Positions 1-8,667 of a DNA stretch of 64,000 nucleotides are shown piece by piece (within the stretch, counting starts at the first letter, position 1; each line of letters opens with the position of its first letter). A program made the translations under genes and the position numbers. The notes under the pieces are model-generated. The model made no database searches. It was not told the origin of the DNA and worked only from the letters and a program-made list of their open reading frames with translations. The DNA lies in NCBI GenBank assembly GCA_020696345.1, contig JAEHCK010000007.1:1-64000 (forward strand). Direction: 5' to 3'. Source of the stretch: Thermoplasmata archaeon (GTDB lineage Archaea > Thermoplasmatota > Penumbrarchaeia > JAEHCK01).

Positions 1-1
1 T

Positions 2-157
2 GGAGAATATGTCTGGGCAACTATCGATACACGAAATCAATTACTTACTGTGTATTATAACGACGAAAATCTGATTGTAAGAAAGATTAAGAGATTTTGT
101 TATAAAATTCCTGAGAAGGTGAGATATCGTAATCATTCAATTTTAATGTCTGGCTGA
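2..157 (+). CDS. C-terminal end of a probable integrase/transposase (partial)
   Basis: An open frame runs from the window edge to a TGA, giving 51 codons (GEYVWATIDTRN ... ILMSG). The pattern of a Trp/Thr-Ile-Asp segment followed by a YY-type strand and a basic tail resembles the C-terminal beta-barrel of DDE integrase-core transposases. The catalytic part lies outside the window, so the family cannot be set. Two 22-bp direct repeats follow directly and would fit element-end sequences. A chance open frame is possible because it is short. Confidence 0.45.
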   Translation, partial: GEYVWATIDTRNQLLTVYYNDENLIVRKIKRFCYKIPEKVRYRNHSILMSG

Positions 158-165
158 ATAGAAAA

Positions 166-249
166 GGGTGCACGATGTACTGAACCTAAAAACGCAACTA
201 AGGGTTACCTATGTGTTGAGCTTTTTTGGGTGCACGATGTATTGAACCT
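166..249 (+). repeat. Two 22-bp direct repeats after the transposase end
   Basis: GGGTGCACGATGTA[C/T]TGAACC occurs at 166-187 and again at 228-249 with one difference, 62 bp apart. Placed just after the probable transposase C-terminus, they could be transposase-binding repeats at the element end; this is inference. Confidence 0.6.
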
Positions 250-296
250 TTCCAACTAATCGACCAGTAGACTGATAGACCAAATCAACATTCATT

Positions 297-2027
297 CTAC
301 AGTATATGGTGCCTACCAAGGTTTTTTTGCAATTCAACTATATTATTATTTAATAACAAATGTACCTTCTCATCGCTGATAACTTTGTGGGCTAATGATG
401 AAAATTTATCTTCAAACGGTATTGGAAGGTCCATTAACGCATTGATGATTGTGTGGGTCAGTTCGCCTAAATACGGGTTATAACCCCCTTCCATCAAGAT
501 CACCATCTTGTTCTTTAGATATTTTCTCAGCATTGAACAGAATTCATAATAACCATCTGCAGTTAGATTGAGATCAGTATAATGATCGCTGTGGTGCGAA
601 TCAAAGCCATTACAGCATATTACAAAACCTGGTTCAAATGATCTGTATAGTGGAATGACCAGTTTTTTGAATACCGTTAAATATTCTTCATCACCAGACC
701 CACGCGGCATCTCTACATTCACGGTTGTCCCGATCCCGTTCGACTTACCCATTTGTGACAAAAATCCAGTCTTTGGATAAAAATTGTGCGGGTCCTGGTG
801 CATAGAGATCAACATCACGGTGGGATCTTCATAAAAGATGTCCATGGTACCATTGGCAGCATGTGCATCCCAGTCTATGATCAGTACCTTTTCTATTCCC
901 TTTTTTCTCTGTAGATATCTTGCAAGAACGGCTGCGTTGTTATAGATGCAATACCCACCGTATTTATCTCTGCTGGCATGGTGGCCTGGCGGGCGGATGA
1001 GTCCAAATCCGAATTCTGCATTTTGTGCTAAGACCTCTTCAGCAGCTTTGATGGCACCACCAATGGCAAGAAGGGCCAGGTCATGGCTCTGTTGAGTAAT
1101 ATATGTGCTATCACCTAAAAAACCTCCGCCCTTCGAGGCATAATCTTTAACAAATTGGATATATGGTTTGATATGAACTCTAAGCAGATCCTCTTCACTA
1201 CCTGGTGGATAGTCTGAAACTAATCTGCACTTCTTATTGAACACCTTTTCGCGGCCTTTTAAAAGTTCCATGATCTTGATCAACCTTTCAGGTGTTTCAG
1301 GGCTTGATATATTGGGACGATGATTAATATGGCCTGGATTATATGTCACTATCACCTTGGTTGATACTTCAGTGGCATCTTTCAGTCTGGCCTCAACTTT
1401 CAACGACTCATCTTCAATTGGTTCTTTCGTCTTCGTTTTATATGTTGAATCACGCCTCTTATACTCTTCAATACGTTTTTCCAAAACTTCACGAATGTGT
1501 GCCTTCACTTCCGGATTTAAATTGAAACCAAATGACAACACTTTCACAAAGAATTTATCTATTTCCTTTAACGGTTCAGGCTCCGACTTTATGAATTTAT
1601 CAAGCCCGGAGTTGAAGCCTGACTCTTCAACCACCGGCAGGTTCTTTAAAACCAGGTCTGATACCAAACCCAGTTGGTTACCCTTATTAATTACAAAAAA
1701 TAGATCTTGTATTTCATCATCTTGTTTTAACATTGACTCGTTAAATTGTTTCAGGTATTCAATATTATTATCTATGAAAAGTTCATAATTAAATACCAAT
1801 GATCTGATAGCGGCATCTTTTACAGTTTGTCCATTCGTTCCACTCTTTTTTTCAATACTTCGTATTATCTCACGCTCGGTCAGATAATAGAATTCTTTAT
1901 TATCCGGGCCAAAATAAACTAAAATATTAACATGTGGGTCTGCGAGCAATTCAAAAGCCTTTTGTATGGATAATTCCGGATCTATGATCAAAAAACTTTT
2001 TTCTAATTTACGAAACAGTTCTTCCAT
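297..2027 (-). CDS. CBS-domain/histone-deacetylase-family fusion (AcuB-AcuC-like)
   Basis: The C-terminal half (about residues 225-560) is an arginase/deacetylase-fold Zn-dependent deacetylase: RPPGHHA near 344, DWDAHAANG near 385 and NGFDSHHSD near 473 supply the His pair and the D/H/D zinc ligands, and MEGGYNP closes the site. The first ~130 residues look like a CBS-domain pair (weak match, by pattern), followed by a charged linker. It starts behind a GAGGAG site and lies 40 bp downstream of a GNAT acetyltransferase on the same strand. In Bacillus the same three activities are separate acuA, acuB and acuC genes that control acetyl-CoA synthetase by lysine acetylation. The deacetylase call is firm; the substrate and the CBS call are inference. 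Confidence 0.85.
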   Translation of the reverse strand: MEELFRKLEKSFLIIDPELSIQKAFELLADPHVNILVYFGPDNKEFYYLTEREIIRSIEKKSGTNGQTVKDAAIRSLVFNYELFIDNNIEYLKQFNESMLKQDDEIQDLFFVINKGNQLGLVSDLVLKNLPVVEESGFNSGLDKFIKSEPEPLKEIDKFFVKVLSFGFNLNPEVKAHIREVLEKRIEEYKRRDSTYKTKTKEPIEDESLKVEARLKDATEVSTKVIVTYNPGHINHRPNISSPETPERLIKIMELLKGREKVFNKKCRLVSDYPPGSEEDLLRVHIKPYIQFVKDYASKGGGFLGDSTYITQQSHDLALLAIGGAIKAAEEVLAQNAEFGFGLIRPPGHHASRDKYGGYCIYNNAAVLARYLQRKKGIEKVLIIDWDAHAANGTMDIFYEDPTVMLISMHQDPHNFYPKTGFLSQMGKSNGIGTTVNVEMPRGSGDEEYLTVFKKLVIPLYRSFEPGFVICCNGFDSHHSDHYTDLNLTADGYYEFCSMLRKYLKNKMVILMEGGYNPYLGELTHTIINALMDLPIPFEDKFSSLAHKVISDEKVHLLLNNNIVELQKNLGRHHIL

Positions 2028-2067
2028 ATAATTCCAGGCTCCTCTTAGATTACAATCTCCATCTTTA

Positions 2068-2649
2068 CTATAAATAGATCTCTTCGAAGTACATTTTTAC
2101 TTTTTTGATCAGATCTCGTTTATTTGACATTGGTAATATTATATAAGTTGGATGTTTAATCAACTCTACAGGTTGATATTTGAAATCCTTCTTTTCTTTA
2201 AATCCGAACTTTTTGAAAAACAACTCTGCACGTTGATTTATGGGTTTAACGAGCATATATCCAACCGTTAATTTAAGCCCGAGCAGTGCAAGACGATATC
2301 CGATCTTTCGCTTCCTCAGTTCCGGTGCAGTTTCAATTGCACGCAATACATAAACCGGGCTACCATCCCTGGCCACACCCTCGCCCCACTCATCGATATG
2401 GATCCAGCCTAAAACCCAATCATTATCCATTGCAACCATGAATATTGGCTTGGGAAACTTGCGCAACCAGGCTTTGAACGTCTCTTTATAATTTATTATG
2501 CCCAGTTGTGTAAAGAACTCAAACTCTTTTAACTTACATTGTTCAATATCTTTTGGCGAATCTACCTGATAATAAGAAATGTTCGAGTTCTTGGCTAGCA
2601 ATCTCAACAAGTCACATCCGCATAAATGAATAACGCTCAATGTTGTCAT
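2068..2649 (-). CDS. GNAT-family N-acetyltransferase (AcuA-like by context)
   Basis: This 193-residue protein has the GNAT core: a VAMDNDWVLGWIHID beta strand, then ETAPELRKRKIGYRLALLGLK where the acetyl-CoA loop and helix lie, and the terminal NQRAELFFKKFGF motif. The CoA pyrophosphate loop (R-K-R-K-I-G-Y-R) matches the R/Q-x-x-G-x-G/A pattern loosely. It is the upstream gene of a pair with the CBS-HDAC fusion, 40 bp away, suggesting an acetylation/deacetylation couple. No Shine-Dalgarno precedes the ATG, so the message may be leaderless. Substrate unknown; a small-molecule acetyltransferase is the alternative. Confidence 0.8.
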   Translation of the reverse strand: MTTLSVIHLCGCDLLRLLAKNSNISYYQVDSPKDIEQCKLKEFEFFTQLGIINYKETFKAWLRKFPKPIFMVAMDNDWVLGWIHIDEWGEGVARDGSPVYVLRAIETAPELRKRKIGYRLALLGLKLTVGYMLVKPINQRAELFFKKFGFKEKKDFKYQPVELIKHPTYIILPMSNKRDLIKKVKMYFEEIYL

Positions 2650-2802
2650 TTTGTGTTTTTAATTAGATTATATTATAATATATAAAAAAGTATTTAATTA
2701 ATTTATGTATAAAAAATCCAAAAAAATGAGTTAATCGGTTCAACTATTACATTAACCCGCAGTAACTTGTCGATATATTCAGCCAACAATATTCAATTCG
2801 GA

Positions 2803-3441
2803 TCATTTTATTTCTGGATAAACCATCCAAACACATTCGTTATTCCGTAATAACATATTGAGTTTTGTTGGAGATATCTTTGCTTTTTCCAGCAGAATGG
2901 GCAGCCATTCTGCGGGTGAACGCTTTTGTGTGCCGTCGTATAGAACTGCAGCCAATTGAGCATATCTAACATTACGCTCACCTACTTTAATTCGTTCAAC
3001 AGCAAAATTACGATAAGTCTGACAGATCACACAACACGTGGTCAAGGCTGCGGATTTTACCGTATGATTGTAGTATTCAGCCACTTTAAAGTGCTGTTGT
3101 GAGAGCTCACCAATGCGCTTTATGTATTCTAACATACCTCGTTTATAATGGCATTCTTCTGTAACAATACAGTTCTCGGTGGGGGTTTTTAAACTCTTTT
3201 CAAAAGTGGATAGAATAGAAACACGGTTTCGTAATGATTCTAGAAATGTTTCCCATGTATCATATTCTTCTTCGGGCATACTTTTAGCCAATGATGATGC
3301 CAAACTGACTAGATAATTACTCATCCCGGCCTCACCTTGTTTATCTGCAATATCTTCAAGAAATAGGAATGCGGATACATCTACAAATGGATTGTCCTCG
3401 GACATTTCCTTTTTGGTAGTTTGTTTCTCTTCAATGGTCAT
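2803..3441 (-). CDS. Unknown Cys-rich protein, tandem paralogue B
   Basis: I do not recognise this family. It has 212 residues, no signal peptide or membrane segment, and is predicted mostly helical and soluble. Against its upstream neighbour it shares E-C-x2-K-x3-L/M-x2-I-x2-IGE, then N-x-T-V/I-K/R-x-S/T-A and a Cys cluster (TTCCVICQTYR), and a C-terminal LLRN-x-x-CV motif. The Cys spacing would suit metal or Fe-S/heme binding, which is inference. The ATG overlaps the upstream stop as ATGA and follows a GGAGG site seven bases away, so the two are almost certainly co-translated. Confidence 0.75.
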   Translation of the reverse strand: MTIEEKQTTKKEMSEDNPFVDVSAFLFLEDIADKQGEAGMSNYLVSLASSLAKSMPEEEYDTWETFLESLRNRVSILSTFEKSLKTPTENCIVTEECHYKRGMLEYIKRIGELSQQHFKVAEYYNHTVKSAALTTCCVICQTYRNFAVERIKVGERNVRYAQLAAVLYDGTQKRSPAEWLPILLEKAKISPTKLNMLLRNNECVWMVYPEIK

Positions 3442-4082
3442 TCTTTTTCCTCCTTAGAATCTTTTTCCGCACCTTTTATTTTCGCATCACGGATACTTAG
3501 AGAAAAAACGCAAATGTAGTTTCTCAATAGACTGCGAATAAACTCTGGGTTGATCGCGATCTTTGTCAGTGCGTCTTCTACGATCTTTACCTCACCAGTA
3601 AAACCCTTATTGGCTAATTGCTGACATTCTAATAATTGATCTGCAATTGTAATATTGTTCGCCACCTCTTCACGGAACTTTTGATGAATGACACAAAAAT
3701 TACAAACTGCAGTATTTCGAATTGTAATGTTATATTCATGAGCCACCTCCGAATCCGCTGATGGCATCTCACCAATGCTGTCCATAATACGTAAGATCGT
3801 AGGTTTGAACACGCATTCCTTAAGTGCGTAAATGTAACCAACTACATCGCCGTCTTCATCAATAATAGCCAGATCAGTTAATGCACTCACATCACCTTCG
3901 ATCGCAAATGCAGTTCTTCCTTCACGCAGAGCCACATTAAACGAAGGCCAACCCATATATGCCTCTTTTCCCATACGCTTTGCGAGGCTTTCACCTACAC
4001 GAGACCAATACTGGATAGTGCCCTCTATACCTGCTTTTTCACTCATATCTTGAATTAGTGATATTAATGCAACATCTAACAT
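3438..4082 (-). CDS. Unknown Cys-containing protein, tandem paralogue A
   Basis: This is a 214-residue relative of the next gene with the same landmarks: ALKECVFKPTILRIMDSIGE, NITIRNTAVCNFCVIHQKFR and LLRNYICVF. It keeps CxxC-V-I-x-Q but has His where the paralogue has a further Cys. The ORF track starts at a GTG; the ATG nine bases downstream has GGTGA five bases before it and is chosen here. The N-terminus (MLDVALISLIQDM) resembles a dimerisation helix. Two co-translated, diverged copies suggest a heteromer. Function unknown. Confidence 0.75.
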   Translation of the reverse strand: MLDVALISLIQDMSEKAGIEGTIQYWSRVGESLAKRMGKEAYMGWPSFNVALREGRTAFAIEGDVSALTDLAIIDEDGDVVGYIYALKECVFKPTILRIMDSIGEMPSADSEVAHEYNITIRNTAVCNFCVIHQKFREEVANNITIADQLLECQQLANKGFTGEVKIVEDALTKIAINPEFIRSLLRNYICVFSLSIRDAKIKGAEKDSKEEKE

Positions 4083-4434
4083 AAATCTCACCTGTTTTTT
4101 ATTACATGTATAATTGAAATGAGTTTAATGATATAAAAACTTATTGAGAGAGAGGAATAAATCTATGGTATGTAGTGTAAACGAGGGGCATTTCTCAATG
4201 TTTCGTTTACTATTGACACCATATAGATGGAGATCACCTCGATGGAAAAACATCTGCCAGACAGTATGTTGATCATTAACCGACTACTGTGATTCGACCA
4301 CTACGATCATTTAATAAATTGAATCGTTTGGGGAAGGGGGATCATTACTATGAATTGTTGTTGAAAAACATTTGGTGAAGGGTGTAAAATGGATAAACTA
4401 CTGCTTATTTGAATTGATCAATTAATGCATGTAC

Positions 4435-4597
4435 GGGAATGGACTACTTGATGATTGGTAGTGAATGGAGCACTTGATGCTTGGTAGGGAATGGATTGCT
4501 TGTTGCCTAGACGGGAAGCGTGATCCTATTCCCCATTCCCATATTCATTATCAACCAATCACATTCCCCTGCCCAGTAGTAATAAATTGCATTCCCC
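4435..4597. repeat. Opposed tandem repeats, GGGAATG left arm / CATTCCC right arm
   Basis: Three 26-bp units beginning G[G/T]GAATGGA (4435, 4461, 4487) are followed by units ending CATTCCC, so the halves are roughly reverse complements. The 950-bp gap 4083-5060 lies between divergent genes and holds this array, the family copy at 4892 and AT-rich sequence; I see no supported gene in it. Confidence 0.7.
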
Positions 4598-4891
4598 TCT
4601 TTACATTCTTACTTTTAACTTTTACATTTTGACTTTTCCAACTTTGAAAAACTAAAAAGTTTTTCAATGTAGAATAATTTTTCTCTAGAAAATTGTTCCA
4701 ATATCCCAAGCGATAATTACCTGTAGTGGTCCACCTTCCACTAGTGTTTTACATTGTTAAACCTGAGTTTATAAAATCTGATTTTTAATGACATGCTCAG
4801 TACAGTTTAATGTTGTAGGGTCTAATTACCATTATGCACTTCAAGGTTAAGAACATCAAGGGACATAAATATCTATATCTGATAGGCACAA

Positions 4892-4932
4892 TGACCCCCG
4901 ACCCCTGAATTGTGACCTCTAACCCCTGAATA
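4892..4932 (-). repeat. Dispersed AGGGGTCAGGGGT-type repeat, single arm
   Basis: The segment is GACCCCCGACCCCTGAATTG followed by more CCCCTGAAT, the reverse complement of the G-rich repeat near 8250 and 57351. Only the C-rich arm is present here. Confidence 0.65.
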
Positions 4933-5060
4933 TATTTGTAATATTTGAATTTCACTTCTTTACCTAAATCGGGAGAAGAACCATAATAATATATATAACA
5001 CTCACAGCATTCTGGGACTGTAAACATTTAAACATTTAAAACTTCATGGGTGACATAATG

Positions 5061-5798
5061 ATGAACCAACCATCTTATCAACCTGAAAATACTCGAAACA
5101 AACGATACTTTAAATTGACTATCAAAACAGTGTCAATTCTAATTTTGGTGCTATTATTCTTATCGATATTGTCCGGGTCGACCTATGGCGGTGATGATAA
5201 CGGTAATTCCACGAATCTGGGTTGGATCCTATTTTATATAACATTAGTAGTTTTGATCATTATCGTTATTCTCTGGATCATCACTTATGTGATCATGCGG
5301 GGAGTGATCAGCCGAATGCAGTCCAAGCATGACAAGCTGCGTCGCTACGAATCGCGCAAGGATTCCGATCTCGAACGTAAAAGTCATGAAGAGGCACGCG
5401 AGCGTAAACGCTCAGCCCGTACACCGAAAGGGAATTGTATAGTATGCAACCGTAAGTTCATTCCCGGCGCGGATGCATATATGTGTGAATGTGGCAAATT
5501 TATACATGTTCATTGTTTATCAGAAATTAGCCTATGCCCACATTGTGGTCGTGAGCTCGATAAAGATTACGGTATAGTGCGTGTAGAAACACCAAGCCGC
5601 CGTGGTAGTGGTGGTAGTGCAGCTAATGAAAGTCCACATCGCATTAGAATTGATAGATTGATCAAAGCACGATTTTGTCCGGTCTGTAACAAGATAATCA
5701 AGGCTGGTGATTGTGCCATGGAATGCTCTTGTAACGCAACATTTCACGAGAAGTGTTCGTATAAGGCCAGGACATGCCCGAAATGTGGTAAGAGATAA
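5061..5798 (+). CDS. Two-TM membrane protein with two RING-like zinc domains
   Basis: After a short N-terminus come two hydrophobic segments (about residues 20-45 and 55-80), a charged coiled stretch rich in Arg/Glu, then two zinc-binding units. Both read C-x2-C ... C-x-C ... H-x2-C ... C-x2-C (CIVCNRKF ... HVHCLSEISLCPHCG, and FCPVCNKI ... FHEKCSYKARTCPKCG), the spacing of treble-clef RING or PHD-like fingers. The cytoplasmic tail would carry both fingers. Three ATGs are possible at 5046, 5058 and 5061; 5061 has GGTGA seven bases before it and was chosen. No ubiquitin-type partner is visible nearby, so a ligase role is not claimed. Confidence 0.8.
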   Translation: MNQPSYQPENTRNKRYFKLTIKTVSILILVLLFLSILSGSTYGGDDNGNSTNLGWILFYITLVVLIIIVILWIITYVIMRGVISRMQSKHDKLRRYESRKDSDLERKSHEEARERKRSARTPKGNCIVCNRKFIPGADAYMCECGKFIHVHCLSEISLCPHCGRELDKDYGIVRVETPSRRGSGGSAANESPHRIRIDRLIKARFCPVCNKIIKAGDCAMECSCNATFHEKCSYKARTCPKCGKR

Positions 5799-5809
5799 AT
5801 CCAAAGTAT

Positions 5810-5900
5810 GAAATACGAATCTCTAAACAAATCCGAAATAAGAATGACCCAAACTAGTTTTTCCTGCTGATGTTTGGTATTTAGTATTTGTTTAGGGGGT
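5810..5900. repeat. Dispersed CTAAACAAAT inverted repeat
   Basis: CTAAACAAAT at 5823 and its exact complement ATTTGTTTAG at 5886 bracket about 50 bp. The left arm (CGAATCTCTAAACAAATCC) matches copies near 42520 and 62360. The rest of the 5799-6110 gap is AT-rich with no gene seen. Confidence 0.6.
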
Positions 5901-6110
5901 TGGAATTACATATTAATTGTTACTTAATAAAAGGAATTCCAAGCTTCAAGAAAAATAGTGCAAACTCAATAATAAATCCTATTTTTATGTGAAATTAGAA
6001 CTTCGGATTTAGAATTTTCTTTCATTAATTTTTCTTTTTAAAGATGAAATCGACTGGTAGCATTGAAATTTCAATGCGTCATAAAAAACTAATACTTTTT
6101 TTCCAAGGCA

Positions 6111-6902
6111 TCACGTTTGGCATTCTGAGCTATCATTAAAGTGTTTTTTAATATAAAACTCGATAAGTTCCTTAACTTCAGGTATGCAGTTCTTATCCTG
6201 TATACCCACCTTGGTTCGCTCCTGTACATCTTCAAATGTGCGTGCGCCTTCAAGTACGGCTTCCTCGATATCTTTGTTAGTTATCTTTAATATCTTGTCA
6301 ATAACCTTGATATTTTCGTCCCTGACGCGGTCTTCTTGATCGTTTTTAATGAAATAATCGTTTATCGCCGCGCGCAGTGCTTTATCACCCAGTACACTGC
6401 AGTGTACCTTTCTTTGTGGCAGGTCACCCAGGCGTTTGATGATCTCCTTATATGAAATCTTTAATGCGTCCTCCAGCTTCATTCCACTATCTTCGGTCAC
6501 CATCACCGAGAGCATGGAAGTTGAAGCAATTGCACTTGCACAGCCAAACGTCTGCCATTTGCACTCTTTAATAACCTCATTTTCTTTATCCACCTTGATC
6601 CAGAGCTTTATCACATCACCGCAGGCAGGTGAGCCAACTATACCAACACCGTCAGCTCTGTAATCCTGGGCCTCCTCGGCGGTTGTGAGAATGTTTTGCG
6701 GATTGAAGAAGTGCTCTTTGACCTTGTCCGAATAGAACCACTGCTGCCCTGACTTGCCCACTACTTCGGCTTCTGCCTTTACCTTTGCCTTTGACTTTAC
6801 CTCTACCTCTGTATCTGCATCTGTTTCTGCTCGAATCTCCACTTTTTCCTGGTCTTTGTTCTCTGTGCTATTATTCTTGCTCCCGGCCTCATCATCACTC
6901 AT
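6111..6902 (-). CDS. NifU/IscU-type Fe-S scaffold with degenerate BFD-like tail
   Basis: Residues about 54-190 form an IscU-type scaffold with all ligands: Cys94 and Asp96 in GSPACGD, Cys121 in TFGCASAI and Cys168 in KVHCSVLG. A ~50-residue charged, low-complexity extension precedes it. The C-terminal ~60 residues follow the BFD [2Fe-2S] pattern (ITNKDIEEAVLEGARTFEDV) but keep only one of the usual four cysteines (KNCIPEV), so the cluster site is probably lost. The start ATG lies behind GGAGGT and overlaps the end of the cysteine desulfurase gene by 8 bp, fitting a desulfurase-scaffold operon. Confidence 0.9.
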   Translation of the reverse strand: MSDDEAGSKNNSTENKDQEKVEIRAETDADTEVEVKSKAKVKAEAEVVGKSGQQWFYSDKVKEHFFNPQNILTTAEEAQDYRADGVGIVGSPACGDVIKLWIKVDKENEVIKECKWQTFGCASAIASTSMLSVMVTEDSGMKLEDALKISYKEIIKRLGDLPQRKVHCSVLGDKALRAAINDYFIKNDQEDRVRDENIKVIDKILKITNKDIEEAVLEGARTFEDVQERTKVGIQDKNCIPEVKELIEFYIKKHFNDSSECQT

Positions 6903-8079
6903 TTAATACCTCCGATTTCGTTAATCGTACCGGGCTCAACATACGAAGCCGTTCCACAATCGCGGGTAATTTTTCCAGAACATAATCGATATCTTCTTTC
7001 GTTGTCCTTTTACCTAAGCTGAACCTGATGCTGCCGTGCGAGGCTTCATACGGTAATCCAATTGCAAGAATTACATGACTGGGTTTGAGTTTTTGGCTGG
7101 TACATGCCGAACCACTGCTGGTATATATGCCTTCATAGTCGAGCATAAGTACCAACGCCTCACCTTCAACATTCAAAAACGTAATGTTTGCATTGTTTGG
7201 TAATCTTTGTGTTGGGTGTCCGTTCAGGAAAGTGTCCGGGATGTTTTTCAACACATTATCTATGAAATAATTTTTTAACTGGTTCAACCTTTTTGACTCA
7301 AATCTGCGTTCGGCCTGACCCAGCTCAAGCGCCTTTGCTAACCCCACGATACCGGGTATATTTTCCGTGCCCGCCCGTAGCCCAAACTCATGACCGCCGC
7401 CGTGGATCCACGATTCGATCTTTACACCGGCGCGCATATATAATAATCCAGTACCCTTCAATCCGTAGATCTTGCTCCCGTTCAGGGTCATCATGTCAAC
7501 GCCGAGTTTCTGTACATCGATCTCGAGCAGCCCACCACCTTGGCAAGCATCGGTATGAAACAATACATTATGTTTTTTGGTAATTCTGGCAATATCTTGG
7601 AGCGGTTGAATAGTACCTATCTCATTATTCGCATACATGATGGTAACTAAAATAGTATCATCTCGTATGGCGTTCTCAAGCTCGGAGAGTGAGATCAGAC
7701 CGTACTTATCCACATCAAGATAAGTGACCTCAAAATCATGAGTCTTCTCCAACCATTCCAGTGAATGCAGCACTGCATGGTGTTCGGTCTTTTGCGTGAT
7801 CATATGTTTTCCGGTTTTCATGTGTGCATATGCGCTGCCCTTTATTGCCATATTACACGATTCCGTACCTGACCCCGTGAAGATCACTTCCGATGGCTTA
7901 CAATTCAAGCATTTGGCAACGGTTTCTCGTGATGAATCCAAGGCCTGTTTGGCTTTTAACCCCATGGAATGAAAACTACTGGGGTTGCCGTAGTTATTCT
8001 CGAAAAACGGTTTCATTGCCTCAACCACTTCCGGACGCATGTAAGTGGTTGCTGAATGGTCGAGATAAACCTCTTTTAT
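6895..8079 (-). CDS. iscS: Cysteine desulfurase (IscS/NifS), probable AUA start
   Basis: A PLP-dependent desulfurase that passes cysteine sulfur to the NifU scaffold. In the extended frame the PLP lysine is near residue 203 (NGSK) and the catalytic Cys near 326 in SSGSACTSQ; TEHHAVLHS supplies the PLP-stacking His. The ORF track begins at an internal Met, which would cut off VYLDHSATT, a family hallmark. The frame continues upstream through that motif to a TGA at 8089-8091 with no ATG, GTG or TTG. An ATA at 8079 has GAGGG exactly six bases before it and would give MKEVYLDHSATT; ATT at 8085 abuts the GAGGG and is less likely. Confidence 0.92.
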   Translation of the reverse strand: MKEVYLDHSATTYMRPEVVEAMKPFFENNYGNPSSFHSMGLKAKQALDSSRETVAKCLNCKPSEVIFTGSGTESCNMAIKGSAYAHMKTGKHMITQKTEHHAVLHSLEWLEKTHDFEVTYLDVDKYGLISLSELENAIRDDTILVTIMYANNEIGTIQPLQDIARITKKHNVLFHTDACQGGGLLEIDVQKLGVDMMTLNGSKIYGLKGTGLLYMRAGVKIESWIHGGGHEFGLRAGTENIPGIVGLAKALELGQAERRFESKRLNQLKNYFIDNVLKNIPDTFLNGHPTQRLPNNANITFLNVEGEALVLMLDYEGIYTSSGSACTSQKLKPSHVILAIGLPYEASHGSIRFSLGKRTTKEDIDYVLEKLPAIVERLRMLSPVRLTKSEVLNE

Positions 8080-8249
8080 GATAATCCCTCATAGATAGTT
8101 GATTATCGAATAAGCCTCTTTTGTTACATGAATGTGTTCTATGAATATCATATTGTAATAATTATCTTTATTGATTCTTAAGGAATTTGTGATATAAAAC
8201 TTTAGTATTTTAATATGTTGTATCTTGATTAAGTTAATATGACGATGTA

Positions 8250-8372
8250 ATCAGGGGTCAGGGGTTACAATTTAGGGGTTACAATTCAGGGGTCAGGACT
8301 CAAGTCTTTTAAACTTCCAGACCCCTAATAAATAATTTTCTCAACTTTTATCCCGACCCCCGACCCCTAAAT
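8250..8372. repeat. AGGGGTCAGGGGT / ACCCCTGACCCCT opposed repeats
   Basis: The left arm repeats AGGGGT[C/T]A four times with ACAATT spacers; the right arm carries CCCGACCCCCGACCCCT. The arms can pair. Related single arms lie at 4892 and 57351. The remaining 8373-8880 stretch holds further short inverted words (for example ATCCAAAAATCC against GGGTTTTTGGAT) and the 16S promoter region; no gene seen. Confidence 0.7.
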
Positions 8373-8667
8373 GGAGTGAGGGAAATAATTTGTTTAAAAC
8401 ACAAAATCCAAAAATCCAGACCCCAAGAAAACACCAAAAACAAAACGGGCATCTTAACCTTAACCGATAGATAACTATCTTTGTTAGTATTGGGATTTAA
8501 GATTTGGGATTTTCGTGGGTATTTCGATTTGGGTTTTTGGATTTAACCTCAACCCATTCTTCCATCTTGAGCTCAAAGCATCAAATAGTATGTCCTAACC
8601 AAAAAAAAGACTTTGAACATCCAAACAATGGAAATCTTTAAAAACCAGTTGTTCTTTCCCCGTTACT

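Noticed and set aside
4797-5027. 76-residue minus-strand ORF
   Set aside because: It covers a dispersed repeat, has no Shine-Dalgarno and no family pattern; its Cys cluster looks coincidental.
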